Of a stretch of DNA of 50,203 nucleotides, positions 34,375-42,309 are shown one piece after another. How positions within the stretch are numbered: position 1 is the stretch's first letter; each line of letters opens with the position of its first letter. The DNA comes from Deltaproteobacteria bacterium (GTDB lineage Bacteria; Desulfobacterota; Binatia; UBA9968): positions 1-50,203 of the forward strand of contig JACPFE010000206.1 of NCBI GenBank assembly GCA_016183145.1, given 5' to 3'. The notes beneath the pieces were generated by a model. That model searched no databases, was not told the origin of the DNA, and saw only the letters and a list, made by a program, of their open reading frames with translations. The position numbers and the translations under genes are program-made.

Positions 34375-34998
34375 ATGGTTAAAGAATATGAGATCTTGGA
34401 AATCAGGCCACCGCCTGGTCTCGAATCATTTTTTGATGGCAAACCTCCGACACTCTGGGGCTTGGGAGAACCGGCCATCTTAGAGCGCAAGCTTCTTGGG
34501 ATTATTTCTGCTCGACAGATTGATTCTGATCTGGCATTAAAAAGCTCACAGCTCTTGAAACAACTGGCGTTCTTGAAAGAGGTGTCCTTTATAAGCGGGT
34601 GGCATTCTCCCCTGGAGGAAGAAGCGCTCAATATCCTTTTAGCCCAAGAAGCCGCGATCGTTTTCTGTGTTCCTAAGAGCCTTAACCGGTTTGTTCCTTG
34701 CGCGGGAGTCAAGGATCGAGTGAGCCAGGGCGAAGCGCTATTGCTGACTCACTGCAGTCCAAGAGCGAAGCGAATCAGCAGAGATGCATCCCTTCGACGC
34801 AACGAATTGGTTGCAGTTTTGGCAGCGGCTCTGCTGGTTCTGTCCGCGCCGCAAGGGAGTGCCTCGTTGAAGCTCGCCAAATCAGCGCTGCGCTATGGAA
34901 AACCTGTATTGACGCCAGAGCACCGTATGAACAAGGAACTTCTTGGCTGCAACGCCTTACCTGCAACATTCGATAACATCCAAGCGGCCCTGCGATAA
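34375..34998 (+). CDS. SLOG/DprA-like Rossmann protein (first paralogue)
   Basis: A 207-residue single-domain protein related to the Rossmann core of DprA/Smf and LOG proteins (SLOG superfamily). Visible landmarks are LLGIISARQ (first strand), FISGWHSPLEEEAL (in place of the DprA SGGARGID loop) and RRNELVAVLAAALLVLSAP near the C-terminus. It has no SAM or winged-helix extension, so it is not housekeeping DprA. Such short SLOG proteins occur in conflict systems and may bind nucleotides. It lies just before the chimeric helicase (5-base gap), and a paralogue lies at 41.1 kb. Confidence 0.72.
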   Translation: MVKEYEILEIRPPPGLESFFDGKPPTLWGLGEPAILERKLLGIISARQIDSDLALKSSQLLKQLAFLKEVSFISGWHSPLEEEALNILLAQEAAIVFCVPKSLNRFVPCAGVKDRVSQGEALLLTHCSPRAKRISRDASLRRNELVAVLAAALLVLSAPQGSASLKLAKSALRYGKPVLTPEHRMNKELLGCNALPATFDNIQAALR

Positions 34999-35003
34999 GA
35001 ACT

Positions 35004-38000
35004 ATGGCAGCAGCAAAGACACTTGAAGACATCATCGCGGAGCAGGCGCCGATAGTTTGCGAGCAGATTGAAGCGGCCGTCGCGTTTGCCGAGTCGGAAG
35101 AAGATCTCCGGATCGAATGCGAGAAGGCTGTCGAGGTTTTTCGCAAAGAAGCGGATCTTCCGGAGCTGAAAGGTCACCATGAGGTAACGATCGGCAAAGG
35201 CAGAGCCGACTCGGTCTATGATTACGTTTTCATTGAATACAAAAAGCCCGGCCGGTTGAAGGAGTCGAACGATGCGCCGGGAAACCGCGAGGTCATCAAG
35301 CAGCTTCAAGAGCGTGCGAAGGCATTCAAGTCCGAGCTGAAACGAGATCCCAAGGAGCTTTTCGGAGTCGGCACCGACGGGAACTATTTCATCACCGGAA
35401 GGTATCGGAACGGCAGGTGGGAAATTAGCCCCGCCAAAACGCGGTCGGTTTATGTTGTAGAGGATTTTCTTCGAAAGTTATCGAGTCTCGGCGTTGCGGG
35501 CAAACCGTTCCTTGCCGACTACTTGGCCGGAGATTTCGGGGCCGAAAGTGAGCGCAAGCTTGCACGTGAGGGAATTGAGAAGCTCTACTGGCGAATCCGC
35601 GAAGTCGAAAAGAAGGCTGACGAATACCCTAAGGCCAAAGTTCTGTTCGAACAGTGGCGAATTCTCTTTGGCGAGGTCTGCGGGTACGACATCAAGACGC
35701 CGAGTAGCAAGATCAAACAGCTTGGGGAATTCTATGGTGTCAAAAAAGACCCGAATCCCGCTGCTTTGCTTTTCGCGGTTCACAGCTACTACGCGCTTTT
35801 CATGAAATTCTTGGCGGCAGAGATTGCCACGGTATCTGGATGCGTTGGTCTCGGCAAAACGATCGAGGCGGGAATGATCTGGCAAGCGTTGGCCCAGCGG
35901 GGGCAGGCAAAAAGGACCCTGATCATTTGTCCAGCCGGTCTAACGGTTCAATGGCAGGAGGAGATGCAGGATAAGTTCGGACAATTCTTTGAAATTTTCC
36001 AGCGTGATTTTCACACGATCAACCCGCGTATCTGGGACCTCAAGGCGTGCGCTATAGCGTCGTTAGATTGTCTAAAGCGCAAGGAGCACAAGGAAAAACT
36101 CTTCGAAAATCGCAAGTGGGATCTAATCATCTTTGACGAGGCCCATCGTTTGAGCGCGAGAGATTACGGAGAAACCAAAACGGAGAAGACTCAGAACTAC
36201 CGGCTCGCCGAGGATCTGAGAGACCACACGGACGCTTTACTCCTGGTAACTGCCACTCCGCACCAGGGCGACGCGACCCATTCACGCTTTCGCCATCTGC
36301 TTGGATTGCTGGATGACGAGATCGACTTCGGCGGGCTGGAGGACGGTCAGATCACGCTTTGGAACTACGCCGTCAGAGAACCGAGTGGCAACGGCTATCG
36401 GCCATACAAAGAGTACATTCTCCGCACGCCGAAGCTAAACGTGACGGATTCTCAAGGGAGAAAAATCTTCCGCGGACGCGACACCCATGCGCTGCGTTTT
36501 CCGATGTTTAAGGACGAGGCGGAGTTTTATAAGGAAGTCAGCCGCTATATCTCTGCCGGTTACCGCATGGTGGAGCATCTCAAGGATCGCAATAAGAAAC
36601 TAGCCATCGGGTTTGTCCTCACGGTTTTCCAGAAACTAGCTTCCAGCTCGACTCATGCAATCAAGGCGGCTCTTTATGGCCGGAAGATGCGCCTGCAAGA
36701 CAAATATCGGCGGCTGCCGGATTCCGTTGATCGCTTGGAGTCTCTTCTAGACGAAGCGGATGAGCGTTTCGAAGGCGAGACGGAAGAGAAGGCGGCCTGG
36801 AGACTCAAAACCGAGGAGGAATTTGTCAGAGACGAGCTTAAGGATCTCGAACGGCTGATCGCGATGCCGGTGAAACAGGATCGGAAGCTCGTTGAGTTAA
36901 AGCAACTGATTAAGCAGGTTTTCAGCGAAAGCGAAAAGGGCGAGAAAGAAAAAATCCTGATCTTTACCGAGTACAGAAAAACTCAGGACCATTTGGTGGA
37001 GGAGTTGGAGAAAGCGTCCGGAAAAGGATCGGTTGTAATCATCAACGGCGACATGAAATTGGACCAGAGGAAAACCAGCGTTCAGCGATTCCGAGATAAT
37101 GACAACGTCCGCTTTATGGTCAGCACCGAGTCGGGAGGCGAGGGGATCAACCTGCAATTCTGCCACGTTCTGGTTAATTACGACCTGCCTTGGAATCCCA
37201 TGAGAATCGAGCAACGGGTGGGTCGGATTTACCGCTTCGGTCAAACCAAGAGGGTTCAGATCTACAACTTTAGAGGCAAGGAAACCGTGGAGGATAAAAT
37301 TTACGGCTTTCTGGAGCAAAAGATTGATATCGCGGCGAAGGCTTTGGCGAAGGTCACTGGAGAAGACCCGGAAGACATCAAGACCACGATGCTCGGTCAA
37401 TTAGAGAGCGAGGTCGATTACAACTCGATCTACAAACGCGCCATCGTCGAGCAGAACATCGAGCAATCCAAAGAAGAGATCGAAGAAGGGGTCAAAAAGG
37501 CGCAGCTCGCCTATGAGATAGCCACGAACAGCTTGTTTAGAGATGTTTCGGGTTATTCCTTCGCTAATTACGAAAGGGAACTGAAAGCAGACATCGATCT
37601 TGAGGCGTTAAGGGAGCTGACGGAGCGGTTTCTGCAACACCATCACCGCCAGGTGCAAAAGAAAGACGGGCTCGTCGAGTTCCTCACGCCGGAAGACCTA
37701 CAAGGACCCGGCATTGACGAGCGATTTACCAAAGTGACCTTTGACCGCAAAGCAGCCATAGAGAACCCGGACTTAACATTTTTTGCGCTTGGCCACCCAT
37801 TTGTGGATAGCATGCTCAAAGCTTGCGGGGACGTGAGCTTTGGCGGTTATTGCACTCGACGATATGTCAAAAACCCGAAAGTAAGCCCGCGTTACGGGTA
37901 CACGTTTAATTTCATTGTGCGACAACGAATTCACAGGGACGACCACGAAGAGTTTTTGTTTGCGCTGCATCCTATATTCGTCGGGGATGATGGTACGATT

Positions 38001-38192
38001 GACGACATCGCAGCGAGGGTGTGTTTGGAATCTTATGGCGATTCGCTCAACAGAGAAATTCAGATCCATCTCGGACCCGACGGCGCCTTTGAAATCGCCA
38101 AAGGTCGCCTTCAGAAGCAAGTTAAAACTATCTGGGATTGGGAAGAGGACGTAACCTTACTGAATCTCGCTTTAGTCGCCGTTGGGTCGTGA
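35004..38192 (+). CDS. Chimeric protein: type IIG-like methylase N-terminus fused to SNF2-type helicase
   Basis: A 1062-residue open frame. Residues 1-272 match the start of Eco57I/type IIG-like restriction-methylases. They include a probable PD-(D/E)xK nuclease site (D69, E78-Y-K80) and the helical region ending LLFAVHSYYALFMKFLAAEI. At about residue 273-280 it switches to an SF2/SNF2 motor of the RapA/DrmD type: motif I VGLGKT (281-286), DEAH (378-381) and the motif VI region QRVGRIYRFGQ (about 735-745). The usual acidic residues before motif I and the upstream Q-motif region are absent. The methylase catalytic domain is gone. It may be a real fused effector or a recombination relic. GC content looks lower than in the flanking housekeeping genes. 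Confidence 0.85.
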   Translation: MAAAKTLEDIIAEQAPIVCEQIEAAVAFAESEEDLRIECEKAVEVFRKEADLPELKGHHEVTIGKGRADSVYDYVFIEYKKPGRLKESNDAPGNREVIKQLQERAKAFKSELKRDPKELFGVGTDGNYFITGRYRNGRWEISPAKTRSVYVVEDFLRKLSSLGVAGKPFLADYLAGDFGAESERKLAREGIEKLYWRIREVEKKADEYPKAKVLFEQWRILFGEVCGYDIKTPSSKIKQLGEFYGVKKDPNPAALLFAVHSYYALFMKFLAAEIATVSGCVGLGKTIEAGMIWQALAQRGQAKRTLIICPAGLTVQWQEEMQDKFGQFFEIFQRDFHTINPRIWDLKACAIASLDCLKRKEHKEKLFENRKWDLIIFDEAHRLSARDYGETKTEKTQNYRLAEDLRDHTDALLLVTATPHQGDATHSRFRHLLGLLDDEIDFGGLEDGQITLWNYAVREPSGNGYRPYKEYILRTPKLNVTDSQGRKIFRGRDTHALRFPMFKDEAEFYKEVSRYISAGYRMVEHLKDRNKKLAIGFVLTVFQKLASSSTHAIKAALYGRKMRLQDKYRRLPDSVDRLESLLDEADERFEGETEEKAAWRLKTEEEFVRDELKDLERLIAMPVKQDRKLVELKQLIKQVFSESEKGEKEKILIFTEYRKTQDHLVEELEKASGKGSVVIINGDMKLDQRKTSVQRFRDNDNVRFMVSTESGGEGINLQFCHVLVNYDLPWNPMRIEQRVGRIYRFGQTKRVQIYNFRGKETVEDKIYGFLEQKIDIAAKALAKVTGEDPEDIKTTMLGQLESEVDYNSIYKRAIVEQNIEQSKEEIEEGVKKAQLAYEIATNSLFRDVSGYSFANYERELKADIDLEALRELTERFLQHHHRQVQKKDGLVEFLTPEDLQGPGIDERFTKVTFDRKAAIENPDLTFFALGHPFVDSMLKACGDVSFGGYCTRRYVKNPKVSPRYGYTFNFIVRQRIHRDDHEEFLFALHPIFVGDDGTIDDIAARVCLESYGDSLNREIQIHLGPDGAFEIAKGRLQKQVKTIWDWEEDVTLLNLALVAVGS

Positions 38193-38377
38193 GGGGCCGG
38201 TGCCGGGCCGGTGCCTGACTTGCCTTGATTGCCTTACCTAACGATGCGCAAGAATCTACTTGTTCCAGCCTTTCAAATCGTTTCAGCCAAGCAATTTGAG
38301 GGATCCGTCCTATGGCGGACAAGCCGTTCCAAACGTTGAAGAGTTGCGGGAGTGATCCGGCGTCTGGCTCTTATTTC

Positions 38378-38614
38378 CTAACTCTTCTGCCTCAGCTCTA
38401 AATCAAAGCGAAGAACATGCTCGCCGATTCGATGGCCGATGAACCTGATCGCTGCATTTTCACTCGCTTCGTTTAAGAAATTCCGGTTATGACTGGGGTC
38501 TTGCATAGGAATCGATTCCGCTGAAAAAGTCCAATTCCAAGAATCGGGGAAAAATATTTCGCTCACAGAAGCTCTGTAACGCACGATCGGAGCTTGGTTA
38601 CTGATTTTCTTCAT
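38378..38614 (-). CDS. Possible small protein, 78 residues
   Basis: An ATG-started frame, MKKISNQAPIVRYRASVSEI, with a sensible residue mix and the C-terminal FIGHRIGEHVLRFDLELRQKS. The ribosome site is weak (ACTCGGG). It runs opposite to its neighbours inside the degraded island. I do not recognise a family; it might be an orphan of a toxin-antitoxin pair or chance. It is listed because the composition looks protein-like and it overlaps nothing else. Confidence 0.4.
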   Translation of the reverse strand: MKKISNQAPIVRYRASVSEIFFPDSWNWTFSAESIPMQDPSHNRNFLNEASENAAIRFIGHRIGEHVLRFDLELRQKS

Positions 38615-38774
38615 CCCGAGTTTTCGTGAATAGGGGGTTTTTCAGCGGAATCACAATCTCATCAATCTGTGGTGAGTTCTCGGAGGAAGCGGATGGACCG
38701 GCTCAAGTCCTGCGCGCCACAAAACTTTGACCTGCGCCGCGGCGCTGGAGAGAGTTTCCGTGTCTCACCATCAC

Positions 38775-38794
38775 GTTTTGAGAATTCTCAAAAC
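38775..38794. promoter_or_regulatory. Perfect 20-bp palindrome
   Basis: GTTTTGAGAATTCTCAAAAC equals its own reverse complement. It lies in a gene-poor stretch, 28 bases before a second palindrome. It resembles operators of Xre-type repressors of toxin-antitoxin or restriction genes, but no such gene remains next to it. Confidence 0.6.
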
Positions 38795-38822
38795 AACAAT
38801 GTGTCGCCCCGATCGATGCTGA

Positions 38823-38854
38823 TTGCGTAGTTGCGCAATTGCGCAACTACGCAA
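38823..38854. promoter_or_regulatory. Perfect 32-bp palindrome
   Basis: The 32 bases from TTGCGTAG to CTACGCAA are fully self-complementary, with the core GTTGCGCAATTGCGCAAC. It is a probable operator dimer or a hairpin. A perfect palindrome of this length is unlikely by chance. Confidence 0.65.
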
Positions 38855-38966
38855 CTATCCCCGGTCGGCGGAATCCTGGACGATTTTGCACGCCGCGCAA
38901 GTGTTTGATAGTGTCACCCGCAACGAGGACGCCACTAACGAAGAAAGCCGGCAGAAGGAAGGGTAA

Positions 38967-39080
38967 ATCAAAAGGGTGCTGGCGGCGCACTACGGATTCA
39001 CGGACGAGGAGTTGGACTTCATCATCAACTACGACATCAAGTACCGGATGGGACAGGACGTGGAAGCTGAAGACGAATGA
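38967..39080 (+). pseudogene. C-terminal relic of a type IIG-like methylase
   Basis: The frame from 38967 to the stop at 39080 reads VLAAHYGFTDEELDFIINYD followed by IKYRMGQDVEAEDE. I recognise this as the usual C-terminus of Eco57I-type methylases. Nothing upstream in this frame belongs to such a protein (a stop lies at 38964). The matching N-terminus is fused to the helicase at 35.0 kb, so the gene has been split or rearranged. Confidence 0.6.
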
Positions 39081-39179
39081 AATGCGCGGACTCCACGATC
39101 CGTAGGTTGATTTCGGGATTAGCTCGCCATGGGGCGATGTGTTATTGATGGGTCTCCTGAGCGTTAGAGGGAGAGATTC

Positions 39180-40421
39180 GTGTTAAAGAAATTGATCGTT
39201 AAGGGTTTTAAGTCGCTGGAGGATGTCGCTGTCGAATTTCCCCGAATGGCGGTGCTTTTTGGTCCCAATGCCGCGGGGAAAAGTAATCTTCTGGACGCGA
39301 TCCAAGCGCTGTCTCGCATCGGAACAAGCCGGACCCTGTCCGATGCCCTATCGGAACCCATCAGGGGATACCCGATAGAGGCGTTTGCTTTTCCGGCAGG
39401 TGGTCTAGCTGCACTGCTCAGTCAAACGAGGGCAAGCTTCTCTCTTGAAACGGTTTTGGATGTGGGAATAGAACATTTTCTTTACAACTATCGTTTTTCG
39501 GTTGAGATCCAGCCAGGTTCCGGCAGCGTAAGCGTGCAGGACGAATATCTCGTTACGCTGGGCAAGCGAGGCGAACCAAAAGGAAATCCGTCAATAGAAA
39601 GGGTCGAAGATCAGCTCCGAATTCGTCGCAAGAGCAAACCAGCTAATCCCCGGCGGGAAAATGTGGGCCAAAATTATGCGATCCTGTCAGACCCACGATG
39701 GAGTGGAGTTGAATACCGTGCCATCGAACGCTGTCGTAACGAGCTTTCAGGATGGCGTACTTATTACCTCGATCCGCGCGTGGCCATGCGTTCGGCTCGT
39801 CCACCTTCAGATGTGAGGGACATAGGAGTTTTGGGAGAAGATATCGCACCATTCTTATACCGTCTGCGTGCAGAACAGCCGAAGCGTTTTGATGCCGTCA
39901 AACGGACACTCCGTTCCTTGATCCCGAGCGTGGAGGACCTGACAGTTGATCTGGACAAGAAGCGCGGCACACTGGACATTCTGGTTCGGCAGGGCGGAAA
40001 GGAATTCTCATCACGCATAGTCTCTGAAGGGACCCTTCGCGTGCTCGCGCTCTGCGCGCTAACGGTGAACCCTTGGAGCGGTTCACTTCTCGCCTTCGAA
40101 GAGCCAGAGAACGGAGTTCACCCGCGACGTCTTGAGCTAATCGTGCAGCTCCTATCGTCCCTCGCAGTTGACTCTGGCCGCCAAATCGTTGTTACGACTC
40201 ACTCGCCTCTGTTCTGCGACGCGGTTCTGAAACTTGCGAAGCAGCAACCGAAGGAAATCGCTTTGCTCAGAGTTCGCCAGGGCGGTCAAGGCACGGAGAT
40301 AGTGCCGTTTAGCGTTAGTGCCCCCCTCTTTAAGGACCTGGAGATCGCCGAGGCACTAACAACTGGGACAGAAGACGGACTCTTCGAAAGCCTGATCCTT
40401 CGGGGAATGATTGATGAGTAG
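39180..40421 (+). CDS. AAA family ATPase (RecF/OLD-like ABC ATPase)
   Basis: A 413-residue ATPase of the SMC/RecF/OLD class. Walker A is GPNAAGKS (28-35), the Walker B region is LLAFEEPENGVHPRR (about 302-316) and the H-loop is VVTTHSPLF. The start is GTG at 39180 behind AGAGGGAG. It overlaps the next gene by 8 bases, and that gene encodes a TOPRIM-type protein, so the two probably form a split OLD-like complex. ATPase/TOPRIM pairs act in anti-phage defence (PARIS, Gabija, OLD families). This pair is in a degraded defence island but looks intact itself. Confidence 0.85.
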   Translation: MLKKLIVKGFKSLEDVAVEFPRMAVLFGPNAAGKSNLLDAIQALSRIGTSRTLSDALSEPIRGYPIEAFAFPAGGLAALLSQTRASFSLETVLDVGIEHFLYNYRFSVEIQPGSGSVSVQDEYLVTLGKRGEPKGNPSIERVEDQLRIRRKSKPANPRRENVGQNYAILSDPRWSGVEYRAIERCRNELSGWRTYYLDPRVAMRSARPPSDVRDIGVLGEDIAPFLYRLRAEQPKRFDAVKRTLRSLIPSVEDLTVDLDKKRGTLDILVRQGGKEFSSRIVSEGTLRVLALCALTVNPWSGSLLAFEEPENGVHPRRLELIVQLLSSLAVDSGRQIVVTTHSPLFCDAVLKLAKQQPKEIALLRVRQGGQGTEIVPFSVSAPLFKDLEIAEALTTGTEDGLFESLILRGMIDE

Positions 40422-41013
40422 CCCGCTGACTGTGGATCTTTTTGCCGAAGATCGCGCTCATGAAGAGTTTCTGCGAGCTATGCTTAACAGAATCTCCGAC
40501 GAACAAGAGAGATACCTCACCGTTCGCGTGCGCTCGGCGAGGGGAGGCCACCCGCGGGTTCTTGAAGAATTGTCGTTGTATCAAAAGAGCGTCTTGAAAG
40601 CTCCGGAGAGTTTGTCGATGCCGGACCTGCTTTTCATTGCTATCGATGCCAACTGTAAGCGTTGGAATAGAGCGAGAAGGGATATTCAAGGAACAATCCA
40701 GTCCCAATTCGCGGCGCGCGCAATTGTGGCTTGTCCGGACCCCCATATCGAACGTTGGTATCTCGCAGACCCAGACTCCTTTGCGCAGGTTGTTGGAGTC
40801 CGCCCCAAGGTTGGAAAGAGAAAATGCGAAAGAGATCGATACAAGGCGATTCTTTCGAAAGCCATTGTCGATGCCGGGCATCCAGCAACGCTAGGAGGAA
40901 TCGAGTTCGCTCGGGAGTTAGTTGCCGCTATGGATCTCTATCGGGCCGGAAAAGCCGAAGGGAGCCTCAAACATTTTCTTGACGAAACCATTGCTCGCGT
41001 TAAGACCCTTTGA
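40414..41013 (+). CDS. TOPRIM-type / DUF4276-like protein, partner of the AAA ATPase
   Basis: A 199-residue protein. VDLFAEDRAHEEFLRAML supplies the N-terminal acidic residue of a TOPRIM-like fold (E12). FIAIDAN (D78) and CPDPHIERWYLADP (E113) give further conserved acidic positions, as in DUF4276 and OLD-type nucleases. The ATG at 40414 overlaps the ATPase stop by 8 bases. It is probably a nuclease or nucleotide-acting effector controlled by the ATPase. The assignment to DUF4276 rather than to DUF4435 (PARIS AriB) is by eye. Confidence 0.7.
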   Translation: MSSPLTVDLFAEDRAHEEFLRAMLNRISDEQERYLTVRVRSARGGHPRVLEELSLYQKSVLKAPESLSMPDLLFIAIDANCKRWNRARRDIQGTIQSQFAARAIVACPDPHIERWYLADPDSFAQVVGVRPKVGKRKCERDRYKAILSKAIVDAGHPATLGGIEFARELVAAMDLYRAGKAEGSLKHFLDETIARVKTL

Positions 41014-41068
41014 AAACCCAAACCAGCAGCAGTCGCGCGGAACGGAAGAACTTCCTGCACAAGAACGA

Positions 41069-41656
41069 ATGGGAATAAGTCCAATTCAGGTCGCGACACT
41101 GACGTCATCGCAAGCTCGTTGGCCTCGCGGGCTTGCTAATAGGCTACGTCGTGATGTTCCTTCTCGACTCTGGGCCATCGGAAGCCCTGAAATTCTCGAT
41201 GAGAAGAAGGTCGGCCTGTTTTGCTCGGTTCGTTGTCCAGGTGATGCCATTCTCGACGCTTACGACAGCGCCCGGAAGCTACGTGATGAAGGCGTGACTG
41301 TCGTTAGTGGCTTTCACTCTCCCGTAGAAAAGGAATGCCTGCGAATTCTGCTGCGAGGGAAACAACCAATCATCATGTGCTTGGCACGGGCGTTAGAAAA
41401 GATTCGCCTGCCGGCTGACTGGCGCAGCGCTGTGGAAGCCGGCCGCTTATTGCTTATTTCACCGTTCGAGAAGCGGCCACGGCGTCCGACAAAGGAGGCC
41501 TCCCAGCGTCGCAACGAAATCGTCGCCGCGCTGTCGGATGAGGTTCTAATCATACACGCCGAATCAGGCGGCAGCGTAGCGCGAATCTCGCAGATGGTTG
41601 AACATTGGAAAGTGCCCAAACTCAATCTACCGAACAACGGAGGTAAGTCCTCTTAA
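41069..41656 (+). CDS. SLOG/DprA-like Rossmann protein (second paralogue)
   Basis: A 195-residue protein of the same SLOG type as the one at 34.4 kb, with clearer motifs: KVGLFCSVRCPGDAIL, VTVVSGFHSPVEKECLRILL and ASQRRNEIVAALSDEVLIIH. The two share the SGxHSPxEKE-type loop and the RRNE(I/L)VA segment, so they are paralogues. The start at 41069 is the first ATG that fits the family; its ribosome site is weak. It follows the TOPRIM gene by 55 bases on the same strand and may be the third gene of that operon. Confidence 0.72.
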   Translation: MGISPIQVATLTSSQARWPRGLANRLRRDVPSRLWAIGSPEILDEKKVGLFCSVRCPGDAILDAYDSARKLRDEGVTVVSGFHSPVEKECLRILLRGKQPIIMCLARALEKIRLPADWRSAVEAGRLLLISPFEKRPRRPTKEASQRRNEIVAALSDEVLIIHAESGGSVARISQMVEHWKVPKLNLPNNGGKSS

Positions 41657-42309
41657 GCTGCCGCGTTGCCTGGGGTGAAGGAAACCAAATTCATGCTCAG
41701 CGAAACTAATCATGTGGCGGCCGCGCGATACGGGTTTACGGACGAGGAGTTGGACTTTCCTTTGTCGAAGCTCAGGACGGGCACCCATCCTACGGCTACA
41801 AACTCTGTCAAAGTCTCACCTGCCCACTCGGCAACGCGAGTCATAGATTCACGCTCGGGGCGTCGATCGAGAGTCGGCCAAGCTCGCTGCGATTTTAATC
41901 CGCTCTCTTACTTTCACCGACGCGACGTGTTAAGGTTAACACCATGATTAAAGAAGAAAAGGCAACAAGATCCGAAATTTTTCACCATCTCTCGCAGGTT
42001 TACGACGTTTCTCGCATCAACCCGGTACCACGACTGGGCCCGCAGCGGTAGTTTCTCTCTAAGTCTCCCAACAACTATCTCGCCTTTTGGCCAATCGCCG
42101 CAGTGAAGCGGCGTGAATCCTAGGGTGCTTGTTAGTTTGAAAAAGGGCCGCACCTTAAGGGCTTTGCCCGAGGGTTTAAGCGATTTTCGCTTCCAGCCCG
42201 ACGGTATGGCCCGTTTTTTTTCGACCCCATAGCCGGTGGTCACGCAGAAAATCCACCAGGATTGGGGTGGGTACTATGTGTAAGAGTCATAAAAATAGAA
42301 AGCAGGTCC
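41657..42309. other. Gap between the island and the MFS gene
   Basis: About 650 bases. It begins with a short methylase-tail relic (41693-41758). A 109-residue minus-strand frame (41914-42243) lacks a ribosome site and a recognisable sequence, so it is not called. No promoter or repeat stands out. Confidence 0.5.
41693..41758 (+). pseudogene. Second short relic of the methylase C-terminus
   Basis: The reading frame contains ARYGFTDEELDF, the same segment found at 38.98-39.02 kb (HYGFTDEELDF), then runs into unrelated sequence. It is too short to function. It indicates a second copy of the methylase tail at the far side of the AAA/TOPRIM/SLOG block. Confidence 0.5.

Larger units (their letters stand above)
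38193..39179. other. Gene-poor segment of the defence island
   Basis: About 990 bases containing one possible small gene (38378-38614), two perfect palindromes (38775-38854) and the C-terminal relic of a methylase (38967-39080). The rest shows no convincing coding sequence. It looks like the scar of deleted genes. Confidence 0.6.

Noticed and set aside
41914..42243. 109-residue minus-strand open frame from GTG
   Set aside because: No ribosome site, no recognisable domain, and it lies in a scarred gap; probably chance.
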